A stretch of DNA of 7,797 nucleotides from an uncultured Clostridia bacterium (GCA_945487445.1 CALYTU010000073.1:1-7797); one strand, 5' to 3'; counted from the stretch's first letter, positions 1-6,035 are shown. Numbers and translations: made by a program. Notes: generated by a model from the sequence alone, not told the origin.

Positions 1-543
1 CGGATTCTTCACTTCGTTCAGAATGACGGGAAAGGACGAAAGAGCGGATTCTTCGGCACCGCTGCGCTCCGCTCAGAATGACAGCGGGAAATCGCATTCG
101 TTCTTGTCGTCCTGAGCGAAGTCGAAGGACCCGTACTTTCCACCGGCGATACCCGCCGACCTCAAAGCAAAAAGCAAGGCCTTCCAGTTTGTCGTCCTGA
201 GCGAAGTCGAAGGACCCGTACTCCCGTCATTGCCGGAGGCAATGACGCCGTCTGCGGGCGGCTGGAAGGGAACGGATTCTTCACTTCGTTCAGAATGACG
301 GGAAAGGAGGAAAGAACGGATTCTTCGGCTCCGCTTCGCTTCGCTCAGAATGACAGCGGGGAAACGTGTTCGATTTTGTCGTCCTGAGCGAAGTCGAAGG
401 ACCCGTACTCCTGTCATTGCCGTCGGCAATGACGCCGCCTGCGGGCGGCAGGAAAGGAACGGATTCTTCGCTTCGTTCAGAATGACTGGAAAGGACGAAA
501 GAGCGGATTCTTCGACTTCGCTTCGCTCCGCTCAGAATGACAG
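1..543. repeat. composite array of short palindromic intergenic repeats
   Basis: A gene-free stretch built from four unit types. Unit A (about 30 bp) is at 1, 273 and 460; unit B (about 40 bp) at 45-83, 317-356 and 504-543; unit C (32 bp, three identical copies) at 106-137, 191-222 and 378-409; unit D (GTCATTGCC/GGCAATGAC palindrome) at 225-247 and 413-433, each followed by a GC-rich hairpin such as 434-449. The order C-D-A-B repeats with a period of 187 bp (191 to 378). The first A-B pair is set off by an extra C unit plus 53 bp of unrelated sequence (106-190). Units A, B and C are related to the arms of the 123-bp element further right. Open frames here in both strands are repeat translations, not genes. 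Function unknown. Confidence 0.9.
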
Positions 544-569
544 GCAGGCTGAATTGTTGCGAGCATAGG

Positions 570-597
570 GGATTCCGCCTCGCCGGCTGCCGAATCC
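570..597 (-). terminator. weak hairpin after the phosphodiesterase gene
   Basis: GGATTC (570-575) can pair with GAATCC (592-597), with a further GCC/GGC pairing inside. It begins 8 bp past the stop codon of the minus-strand phosphodiesterase gene, where a terminator would be expected. There is no T tract after it on the minus strand, so it may instead be another member of the neighbouring palindromic repeats. Confidence 0.25.
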
Positions 598-604
598 TCG
601 GCGT

Positions 605-1447
605 TCACTTGGCCGCGAAGCCCTCGAAGATGCAGAGATCACCACGCTCCTTGAGCGGAGCGGCGTCGGCCTGAGCGCGGACCACCCACCAGAACATCTG
701 GGGACCCCAAAGCTTCCTGCATAGGCCGGGCGCAAGATCGTCCCGGTCCTCATACCGATAGGACACAAAGTCGGGGCGGGTCAGGAAGTTGGCCATGAGA
801 TTGCCCAAGAGAAATTTCACCACGGGATTGAGCACCACCTCCGGGTCCTTGAAGAAGTTCTCGGAGAGCTGGCCGCGGATGATGTCGGGGCGATGCTTCT
901 TGAGCCAGAGCAGGACGCGGGGATCGAAGGACTCGATCATGAAATCCAGACCGGGGTACTGCTTGAGCAGGTTTGTGACCTTGCGGGTCAACTCCTCGTG
1001 GTTGCCGTTTTCGGGCTTGAGCTCAATGAGCAGGGGCGTCTTGCCCTCGAAGAGGGGCAGCACGTCCTCCAGATAGGGGACCTTCTCCCGGGTTCCCTCC
1101 AGGGTGAGCTGGCCGAGGACCTGCGCGGTGACGCCGGCGATATTGGCGTTTGCACCGGTGGTGCGCTTGAGACTTTCATCGTGCATGACCACCAAACGGC
1201 CGTCCCGGCTCATGCGGACGTCCAGCTCCGCGCCGAAGCCGTTGTTGGCGGCCAGACGGAAGGCGCGCAGAGAGTTTTCGGGAATGCCCGCGTGAATGGC
1301 GTGCAGGCCGCGGTGAGCATAATAGTGGTCCCCCAGCCTGGCATAAAATCCGCTCTTGGGGCGTCGCTTGGTCATCATGCTGAGCATGAACAGTCCGGCC
1401 AGTGCCAGGCAGATCAGATCGAGAATCAGGATAATCTTCCAAATCAT
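605..1447 (-). CDS. glycerophosphodiester phosphodiesterase, membrane-anchored
   Basis: A 280-residue protein of the GDPD family, which hydrolyses glycerophosphodiesters to sn-glycerol 3-phosphate and an alcohol. Residues 3-25 form one hydrophobic segment followed by KRR, so it is probably tethered to the membrane with the catalytic domain outside; that topology is inferred. The TIM-barrel motifs are intact: His45-Arg46 in AHRG, PENS at 56-59, Glu75 and Asp77 in ELDV, His89-Asp90, Glu142 and Lys144 in IELKPE, and ESFD at 172-175. The end (VRAQADAAPLKERG...IFEGF) matches the usual family C-terminus, so the gene is complete. The start is supported by GGAGG at 1456-1460, nine bases ahead, which overlaps the end of the small upstream frame and suggests translational coupling. 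Substrate is not predictable from sequence. The GDPD family call is secure. Confidence 0.93.
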   Translation of the reverse strand: MIWKIILILDLICLALAGLFMLSMMTKRRPKSGFYARLGDHYYAHRGLHAIHAGIPENSLRAFRLAANNGFGAELDVRMSRDGRLVVMHDESLKRTTGANANIAGVTAQVLGQLTLEGTREKVPYLEDVLPLFEGKTPLLIELKPENGNHEELTRKVTNLLKQYPGLDFMIESFDPRVLLWLKKHRPDIIRGQLSENFFKDPEVVLNPVVKFLLGNLMANFLTRPDFVSYRYEDRDDLAPGLCRKLWGPQMFWWVVRAQADAAPLKERGDLCIFEGFAAK

Positions 1448-1450
1448 GGT

Positions 1451-1585
1451 TTAATCCTCCACATCCAGGGCCTCGAGGCCCCTCTTCGCAGTGGGTTTAC
1501 TGTCGCCGTGCCGGACGAACAGCATCGTGCCGAAGGCAAGACAGGCAAGCAGAGTAATATACTTCTGTCTTCCAATATAACACAT
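1451..1585 (-). CDS. possible small membrane peptide, 44 residues
   Basis: A short minus-strand frame begins MCYIGRQKYITLL, continues with an uncharged stretch to about residue 23 (YITLLACLAFGTMLFV) and has a charged tail ending LDVED. It stops three bases before the phosphodiesterase ATG, and its last codons contain that gene's ribosome site, a typical arrangement for coupled genes. Codons after the first dozen are rich in G or C at third positions, like the neighbours. Against it, AGGA lies almost directly against the ATG, closer than a normal ribosome site, and I do not recognise the peptide. It could be a real membrane peptide cotranscribed with the phosphodiesterase, or simply its leader. 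Confidence 0.35.
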   Translation of the reverse strand: MCYIGRQKYITLLACLAFGTMLFVRHGDSKPTAKRGLEALDVED

Positions 1586-1618
1586 TTCCTGCGAGATTTC
1601 ATCATTTATTTTTAGAAA

Positions 1619-1647
1619 TTGACAGATTTCTTTTTCTGTATTACAAT
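1619..1647 (+). promoter_or_regulatory. sigma-A promoter of mutY
   Basis: TTGACA (1619-1624), a 17-bp spacer and TACAAT (1642-1647) match the vegetative consensus at 11 of 12 positions. Predicted transcription starts near 1654, giving a leader of about 16 bases with AGAGAGG ending at 1664, six bases before the mutY ATG at 1670. The TTG of the -35 box and the ATG overlapping the -10 box are both in frame with mutY but lie upstream of the predicted transcription start, so they are unlikely start codons. Confidence 0.85.
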
Positions 1648-1669
1648 GGAGCAAGAAAGAGAGGCGCTT

Positions 1670-2728
1670 ATGGAAGCAACGGAGAGATATGCCGCGCTGT
1701 TCCGGGTCCTGCCGGGCTGGTTCGAGGCAAACATGCGGGACCTGCCCTGGCGGCGGGACCGGGAGCCCTACCACGTCTGGCTCTCGGAGATCATGCTCCA
1801 GCAGACGCGGGTGGAGGCGGTGAAGGCCTACTATGTCCGCTTCCTTGCGGCGGTGCCGGACATCCCCGCTTTGGCGGCCGCAGACCCGGAGCTGTTGCAC
1901 AAGCTCTGGGAGGGACTCGGATACTATTCCCGGGTGCGGAACCTGCAAAAAGCCGCGCAGACGGTGATGACGGACCACGGGGGCGTCTTCCCCCGGTCCT
2001 GGGAAGCCGTCCGAGCCCTGCCGGGGATCGGGGACTACACCGCCGGGGCCATTTGCTCCATCTGCTACGATGCTCCGACCCCTGCCGTGGACGGCAACGT
2101 GATTCGCGTGTTGACCCGGCTCACCGCGGACGGGCGCTGCACCGATGAGCCATGTGTGAAGCGGGATCTGCGGCAAAGGCTGGCGGGCCTCTACCCTGCC
2201 GCCGGGGCCGGTAGCCTGACCCAGGCTTTGATGGAGCTGGGCGCAACGGTCTGTGTCCCCAACGGGGAGCCGCGCTGCGTGACCTGCCCGGCAGCCGGTT
2301 TTTGCGCCGCGCACGCTGCCGGGACCTGGCGGAGCTACCCTGTCCGGTCCGAAAAGCGGTCCCGGCGGACCGAGGATCTGACGGTCCTGGTTCTGGAATG
2401 CGAGGGAGCGCTCGCCCTGCGCAAGCGCGGCGCAGCCGGACTGCTGGCCGGGCTTTGGGAGTTTCCCAACGTTCCAGGCTATTTGGAAGCGCAGCAGGCG
2501 TTGGATCTCGCGGCGAGCTGGGGGCTTCGGCCGAGAGGCGTTGAAAAGATGCTGGCGCGGACCCATGTTTTCACCCATGTCCAATGGCAGATGCGGTGCT
2601 TTTATATTTCCTGCGCCGTGCAGGCGGCGGGCTTCGTCTGGGCCGACAGCGCCGCCCTGGAAGAAGGCTGCGCCCTTCCCACAGCCTTCCGGATGTTCCG
2701 GCCGGAGGGTGAAAAAACATCCGGATAA
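1670..2728 (+). CDS. mutY: A/G-specific adenine glycosylase MutY
   Basis: A 352-residue base-excision repair enzyme that removes adenine mispaired with 8-oxoguanine. The glycosylase core has LPWR (25-28), WLSEIMLQQT (37-46, catalytic Glu40), the helix-hairpin-helix loop LPGIGDYTA (117-125) and AVDGNV (139-144, catalytic Asp141). An iron-sulfur cluster ligand set follows at Cys195, Cys203, Cys206 and Cys212; its first gap is seven residues, one more than the six of the E. coli enzyme. The C-terminal Nudix-like domain that reads 8-oxoG includes GLWEFP (261-266) and FTHVQW (301-306). All key residues are present. I chose ATG 1670 because it lies after the promoter and has a good ribosome site; a longer frame opens at TTG 1619 but begins inside the -35 box. 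The stop codon lies inside the target-site duplication of the element just downstream. Confidence 0.96.
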   Translation: MEATERYAALFRVLPGWFEANMRDLPWRRDREPYHVWLSEIMLQQTRVEAVKAYYVRFLAAVPDIPALAAADPELLHKLWEGLGYYSRVRNLQKAAQTVMTDHGGVFPRSWEAVRALPGIGDYTAGAICSICYDAPTPAVDGNVIRVLTRLTADGRCTDEPCVKRDLRQRLAGLYPAAGAGSLTQALMELGATVCVPNGEPRCVTCPAAGFCAAHAAGTWRSYPVRSEKRSRRTEDLTVLVLECEGALALRKRGAAGLLAGLWEFPNVPGYLEAQQALDLAASWGLRPRGVEKMLARTHVFTHVQWQMRCFYISCAVQAAGFVWADSAALEEGCALPTAFRMFRPEGEKTSG

Positions 2729-2731
2729 CTG

Positions 2732-2854
2732 GTATCTATTCAGTAGCCCCATCTGTCATTTCGAACGAAGTGAGAAATCCGTTCCAATTTGCGTAGATAA
2801 TACGGATTTCTCGGCGATGAATCGCCTCGAAATGACAGGATACTGAACAGATAC
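2732..2854 (+). mobile_element. 123-bp miniature inverted-repeat element, copy 1
   Basis: The ends are inverted repeats of 14 bp (GTATCTATTCAGTA against GTATCTGTTCAGTA, 13 of 14). Inside, both arms carry CTGTCATTTCGA and GAGAAATCCGT, so the whole element can fold into a long hairpin around a roughly 19-bp centre. It encodes no protein and no transposase is in the window, so it is non-autonomous. It starts four bases after the mutY stop and separates mutY from the DUF1292 gene. A second copy at 5396-5518 is inverted and identical at 120 of 123 positions. The parent transposase family cannot be named from this window; 8-bp duplications are made by several IS families. Confidence 0.88.
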
Positions 2855-2860
2855 GATAAC
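2832..2860 (+). promoter_or_regulatory. possible hybrid promoter of the DUF1292 gene
   Basis: ATGACA (2832-2837) near the right end of the element, a 17-bp spacer that ends exactly at the element boundary, and GATAAC (2855-2860) in the target-site duplication form a 9 of 12 match to sigma-A. Transcription would start near 2867, just before the ribosome site at 2872. The -35 comes from the insertion and the -10 from host DNA. At the second element copy the same spacing lands on AAAAAA, so this promoter would be specific to this site. Confidence 0.4.
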
Positions 2861-2886
2861 TGTTCAATTATAAGGAGGAATCAGAC

Positions 2887-3144
2887 ATGGCAGGAAAATA
2901 CAGCGACGATCAGCTCATCAGTCTGTCCTTTGACGACGGCGAACGCTTCGACTGCGGCATCATGGGCATTTTCGACGTCGAGGGGCAGGACTACATTGCC
3001 CTAGAGGCCCTGGACGGCTCCGAGGACGTGTATCTCTACGGCTACAAGCCCACCGAGGACGACTTCGAACTGCTGGACATTGATGAAGCCACCTTCGAGA
3101 AGGTGGCCGCGGAATTCGAGAGCCTGATGGACGAGCCGCTCTGA
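2887..3144 (+). CDS. DUF1292 family protein (YrzB-like)
   Basis: An 85-residue, strongly acidic, soluble protein with the DUF1292 pattern: an early LSFDDGE, then GIFDVEGQDYIAL (27-39), then DVYLYGYKP (47-55), ending in acidic helices (DIDEATFEKVAAEFESLM). The length is typical of the family. Its biochemical role is unknown; in many Bacillota the gene sits beside ruvX (yqgF), but not here. The start is well supported by AAGGAGG at 2872-2878, eight bases ahead. With the upstream element removed, mutY would end only 27 bp before this ATG, so the two were probably an operon before the insertion. A strong hairpin follows the stop codon. Confidence 0.88.
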   Translation: MAGKYSDDQLISLSFDDGERFDCGIMGIFDVEGQDYIALEALDGSEDVYLYGYKPTEDDFELLDIDEATFEKVAAEFESLMDEPL

Positions 3145-3152
3145 GCGGCAAG

Positions 3153-3190
3153 GCCCGGGCCGGGAACGCAATCGCGTTCCCGGCCCGGGC
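3153..3190 (+). terminator. 17-bp perfect hairpin after the DUF1292 gene
   Basis: Positions 3153-3169 and 3174-3190 are perfectly complementary, with the four-base loop AATC. The stem is very GC-rich and starts nine bases past the stop codon. The downstream tail (TGGTCTTT) is only moderately T-rich. It probably acts as an intrinsic terminator for the plus strand, and perhaps also blocks read-through from the convergent replication operon. Confidence 0.65.
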
Positions 3191-3254
3191 TGGTCTTTCG
3201 GAGTGAAAAATGAAGCGGGAAAGAAGCCTTGTGCTGCACAAATTGCAATCCGTT

Positions 3255-3400
3255 ATTCTGGTTATCGGTTTTGTCCGATTTGCATTTGCAAGAGGCGTCA
3301 GCCCTGGGCAGGAGCGTCTCCCATTTCCCGTCGGGACGCCCATTGAGCGCCCGGTCCGCCGCAGCGGACAATTTGCCGCAGGCAAATTCAGTGCCGTCAC
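3255..3400 (+). repeat. second intergenic repeat family, copy a
   Basis: About 146 bp that align along their length with 5593-5736, beginning TTCTGGTTATCGG and ending CCGTCACG. Its right part holds two touching hairpins: GTCCGC/GCGGAC (3354-3369) and AATTTGCC/GGCAAATT with loop GCA (3370-3388). It fills most of the gap between the DUF1292 terminator and the end of the helicase-loader gene. No coding function is apparent; a short out-of-frame ORF across it is not conserved in the other copies. Confidence 0.75.
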
Positions 3401-3465
3401 GATCAGAAATTTGTTGCCGTTTGGGCGTTCTCCTACTGCCTATTCCCTTCTGCCGCGCCGTTCCC

Positions 3466-4467
3466 CTATTGCCGCACCGTCCGGCTGCCCGCGGTCTGTT
3501 TCCTCCGGCGGATGTCATCGCCCAGGAAATAGATCACGCGGTAGCTGCCGAGCAGTCGCGAGGCAATCTGGCCGCCGTAGCGGTCCTCCAGATCGTGCTC
3601 GTTCAGATTCGTGGAGATCAGCGTGGTCTTCTGCGCCAGAAGCCGGGCGTTGACGATCTCATAGAGCGCAGCCCGAACCAGCTGCGTGGCCATCTCCGTG
3701 CCCAGATCGTCGATGATCAGAAGGTCGCAGTCCCGGTAGTCCCGCAGGCTGTCGGCCTCCGCGCGCTCAAACTTCACGGCCTCCCAGTCTGCAAAGAGCT
3801 TGCCTGCCGTCACATAGGCCACACTGTGGCCGCCTTCGGCCACCTGGCGGGCCACACAGCCCGAGAGGAAGGTTTTTCCAAGACCCGTAGCACCGGAAAA
3901 GAGCAGACTTTGCGCGCCCGGTCGGTATTCCTGGGCATATTTTTTGCAGAAGTTCAGGTTTTTCTGCATCAGCGTCCGGGCGGAAGTGCCGAGCTCGGGG
4001 TAAAAGCGTTCGGGATAGACCTCCAGCAAGAAGTTTTCAAACCGCTCCCTGCCCGTGGGCAGCAGGGCGGACAGCTCCCGCTTCTGTTCCTGCCGGCAAA
4101 TCTCGCACAGGCATTCGCACATCCGGGAGCCCGTGTATCCCGTCCCGCCGCAGAGCGTGCAAACCGGGCTGTCGTCCAGATAGCCGTCGGGCAGCTCCGC
4201 CTCGTCGAGAAGCCACTGACGCTCGCTTTGCAGGGCCTCGTTCTCCGCCCGCAGCCTTGCCAGCGCGGCCCGGGGATCGCCCTCAGGCTGGAAGATCAGA
4301 GCCGCCAGCTTTGCCGACGTGGAACGCAGGGAGCGGTCAAGCTCCCGCAGACGGGGCTGCAGCGCATAGGCCCGGGCAAGATGGTCCTCGTATTCGGCGC
4401 GCTTGCGCTCGTTCTCCTGGCTCAGACGGGCGCGGGCCCGGTTCAAAACGGTGTTGGTGTAGGCCAT
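3466..4467 (-). CDS. DnaI/DnaC-like replicative helicase loader ATPase
   Basis: A 333-residue AAA+ ATPase of the DnaC/DnaI loader group, which delivers replicative helicase to DNA. The first hundred residues are charged and helical, likely coiled coil (about 10-90). A cysteine cluster at 103, 106, 117, 119, 121 and 124 resembles the zinc-binding region of DnaI-type loaders. The ATPase domain has Walker A GATGLGKT (192-199), Walker B LLIIDDLG (249-256), sensor 1 STNLN (285-289) and a likely arginine finger at Arg304 in SRLL. The tail is basic (RRRKQTAGSRT). It starts three bases after the stop of the DnaD-like gene, and AGGAGGAA inside the end of that gene is its ribosome site, so translation is probably coupled. 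The pairing with a DnaD-like protein supports a chromosomal replication role, although phage loaders look similar. Confidence 0.92.
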   Translation of the reverse strand: MAYTNTVLNRARARLSQENERKRAEYEDHLARAYALQPRLRELDRSLRSTSAKLAALIFQPEGDPRAALARLRAENEALQSERQWLLDEAELPDGYLDDSPVCTLCGGTGYTGSRMCECLCEICRQEQKRELSALLPTGRERFENFLLEVYPERFYPELGTSARTLMQKNLNFCKKYAQEYRPGAQSLLFSGATGLGKTFLSGCVARQVAEGGHSVAYVTAGKLFADWEAVKFERAEADSLRDYRDCDLLIIDDLGTEMATQLVRAALYEIVNARLLAQKTTLISTNLNEHDLEDRYGGQIASRLLGSYRVIYFLGDDIRRRKQTAGSRTVRQ

Positions 4468-4470
4468 CGG

Positions 4471-5355
4471 TTATTCCTCCTCCAGCATCTGCTTTGCCGC
4501 GTCCAGCATGGCGGCGCTGGGCGCGTCGCCATGGCGCTGATAACCCGCCTTGCGGCCCGCGTTCGCGGGCTTGCGGTCCAGCGTCCTGACCTGATCTGCG
4601 GTGTAGAGTCCCTGCGTGTTCCAGCGTTCGAGAATGCTGTTCATGTATTTCCAGGTCAGACCGCCCGTATTCTCGCAGGTCTTTTCATAGGCCAGTGAGA
4701 TCGCGTCATTTTGAAAGCCCATCTCGGCCCAGCTCAGAAGATACCGTTCCTCAGCCGGGGTCAGCCGGCGGCCCGTAATCCCCAGCAGCTGACAGAGCTC
4801 GCCAAGGCGGGTGTTTTTCTTCGTTTCGTTCTGCATGAAAGCCGCGGCCTTCTCCAGCGTGTCGATCTGCCCGTCCGCCCAGCGGTAGGCCTCTTTCTCG
4901 ATCATCCGCATAGAGGGCATCCGACCCGCGCCGCGGGAACGGCTGCGCTCGACGCAGTAGTGGACCAGGACGTTTACGACCTCCCCAGGCAGGCCCAGGT
5001 AATCCAGCATTGCCAGCAGAATCTTCAGTTCCTCGTTGCTCAGCGCGCGGCCCAGACAGCGCTGGACCTCGCCCACAAGAGGCGCGAACCCGGTGCGGGG
5101 CAGATCGAGCTGCCTGCGCACATCCTCCTCGGTGTATTCGGGCCGCTCAGCGGCCTGCTGGAAGCGGGGGCTCCGGCTTTCCTCCAGCCCGAGCTGGCGC
5201 AGCAGCGCAGCAGCGCATTCCAGCCTTGCCTCGGTGAAGCCTGTGAGCACGTCGCTGAGCTCCGCAGCGCGGCAGAGATACAGCAGAGCGCTGTCGCCGT
5301 TTCCGGCTGCCAGCAGCTTGCGGATGCTCTGGCTGGACAGGATCACCTCAGACAT
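4471..5355 (-). CDS. DnaD/DnaB-like replication initiation protein
   Basis: A 294-residue protein with two DnaD-type helical domains, the architecture of Gram-positive proteins that remodel origin DNA and help recruit the helicase loader. The first spans about 74-170 (TEEDVRRQL, then NEELKILLAMLDYLGLP, then PSMRMIEKEAYRWA). The second spans about 180-253 and ends in YMNSILERWNTQGL (237-250), the YxxxILxxW signature of the family. The N-terminal 70 residues are helical and may be a degenerate winged helix; the last 40 are a basic, flexible linker and tail. GGAGG at 5365-5369 sits nine bases before the ATG. It is the first gene of the operon with the helicase loader. The 123-bp element ends 40 bp upstream, and I see no convincing promoter between them. 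Confidence 0.88.
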   Translation of the reverse strand: MSEVILSSQSIRKLLAAGNGDSALLYLCRAAELSDVLTGFTEARLECAAALLRQLGLEESRSPRFQQAAERPEYTEEDVRRQLDLPRTGFAPLVGEVQRCLGRALSNEELKILLAMLDYLGLPGEVVNVLVHYCVERSRSRGAGRMPSMRMIEKEAYRWADGQIDTLEKAAAFMQNETKKNTRLGELCQLLGITGRRLTPAEERYLLSWAEMGFQNDAISLAYEKTCENTGGLTWKYMNSILERWNTQGLYTADQVRTLDRKPANAGRKAGYQRHGDAPSAAMLDAAKQMLEEE

Positions 5356-5395
5356 ACTGATTTACCTCCAAACGCTTTCTGATAATCGTTTTTTT

Positions 5396-5518
5396 GTATC
5401 TGTTCAGTATCCTGTCATTTCGAGGCGATTCATCGCCGAGAAATCCGTATTCTCTACGCAAAAAGGAACGGATTTCTCACTTCGTTCGAAATGACAGATG
5501 GGGCTACTGAATAGATAC
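5396..5518 (-). mobile_element. 123-bp miniature inverted-repeat element, copy 2
   Basis: The reverse complement of copy 1, equal in length and differing at three positions, all in the central spacer; both arms are identical. It lies 40 bp upstream of the DnaD-like gene, with the same end facing the downstream gene as in copy 1. The flanking octamers GTTTTTTT (5388-5395) and TTTCTTTT (5519-5526) agree at six of eight positions, but both are T-rich, so a target-site duplication is not proven here. A promoter for the replication operon could lie to its right, in which case the hairpin would be in the mRNA leader. Confidence 0.88.
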
Positions 5519-5592
5519 TTTCTTTTTATCTTTTCTTATTGTTGATCGGATTAACGCAGCAAAAACGCGTAGTGAAACGTAACGATGAGAGC

Positions 5593-5736
5593 ATCTGGTT
5601 ACCGGCTTGATTCAGCCGATCGAATGAAGGCGGCGCCAAGCTGCAGCGGAAGCGTTTCCAATTTGCCGTAGGGACGCTCATCGAGCCCCCCGTCCGCCAT
5701 GGGCGGACAATATGCCAGAGGCAAATCCGTCACGGC
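5593..5736 (+). repeat. second intergenic repeat family, copy b
   Basis: About 144 bp in the same orientation as copy a, from ATCTGGTTACCGG to CCGTCACG. The paired hairpins are kept with altered bases: GTCCGCC/GGCGGAC with loop ATG (5692-5708), then ATATGCC/GGCAAAT (5710-5726) with one mismatch. To its left, 5519-5592 is AT-rich with no recognisable gene. A minus-strand frame across the repeat looks like repeat translation. Confidence 0.75.
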
Positions 5737-5935
5737 TGCCATAACCCGTGCGTTTGGATCGTTTGCCCACGCAAACGGTCCCGCCCGATTGATGATTGGC
5801 CGTTTCAACCGACGGAACGGGACCGTCGGGGAAAGGACAGATTGACCGGCGGCAGACTGCCTTTCCGCCGCCGCAATGACAGTAACCAGCATTATATCAC
5901 ATTTTTCCCGCTCCGACAAGCCGGAGACGTGTCAA
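5737..5935. other. gene-free stretch with hairpins
   Basis: No gene is visible here. It contains a perfect hairpin CGTTTGC/GCAAACG with loop CCAC (5760-5777) and an inverted repeat ACGGTCCCG (5775-5783) with CGGGACCGT (5818-5826); these overlap and could be alternative folds. A weaker GGCGG/CCGCC pairing lies around 5849-5870. The stretch continues directly from repeat copy b and may belong to a longer form of that repeat. Confidence 0.4.
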
Positions 5936-5941
5936 AACTTC

Positions 5942-5987
5942 GCACAAAATTCGCTCAATAAATTTGGCACTCGGCCATATTTTGTGC
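5942..5987. promoter_or_regulatory. inverted repeat upstream of the isomerase promoter
   Basis: GCACAAAAT (5942-5950) and ATTTTGTGC (5979-5987) are a perfect 9-bp inverted repeat with 28 bases between. The AT-rich region also holds a 10-bp direct repeat, AAAATTCGCT, at 5946-5955 and 6017-6026, the second copy ending nine bases before the -35 box. These could be regulator sites, but no known operator is recognised. Confidence 0.25.
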
Positions 5988-6035
5988 CGGACACGAAACG
6001 CTCCCCCAATTTACAGAAAATTCGCTTTTTCCCCG

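Larger units (their letters stand above)
2724..2862. repeat. 8-bp target-site duplication around the 123-bp element
   Basis: GATAACTG occurs at 2724-2731 and again at 2855-2862, directly touching both ends of the element. The bases beyond differ (G before the left copy, C before the right), so the match is exactly eight. The left copy includes the mutY stop codon TAA. Such a direct repeat is the usual footprint of transposase-mediated insertion. Confidence 0.85.

Noticed and set aside
106..409. CRISPR array from three identical 32-bp repeats
   Set aside because: The spacing is irregular (85 and 187 bp), the intervals contain other repeats rather than unique spacers, and no cas gene is present.
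73..568. Open frames of 118 and 72 codons on opposite strands, with peptides such as HSERSEES
   Set aside because: They are translations of the palindromic repeats, overlap each other and have no ribosome site or family resemblance.
1451..2752. A 433-codon minus-strand frame across mutY
   Set aside because: It is antisense to an intact MutY with all catalytic residues and arises from GC-rich codon bias. Only its last 44 codons, outside mutY, are considered as a possible small gene.
3229..4698. A 489-codon plus-strand frame opposite the helicase loader
   Set aside because: It is the shadow of a gene with clear Walker motifs, begins in repeat sequence and has no recognisable domain.
4711..5382. 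Plus-strand frames opposite the DnaD-like gene
   Set aside because: They are low-complexity, Gln/Ala/Arg-rich antisense translations without ribosome sites.
2732..5518. Composite transposon bounded by the two inverted element copies
   Set aside because: There is no transposase between them, the cargo is housekeeping, and copy 1 has its own matched octamers, which points to independent insertion.
5961..5985. Sigma-54 type promoter at TTGGCAC
   Set aside because: The required GC element at the right distance is absent, and a good extended -10 promoter lies closer to the gene.
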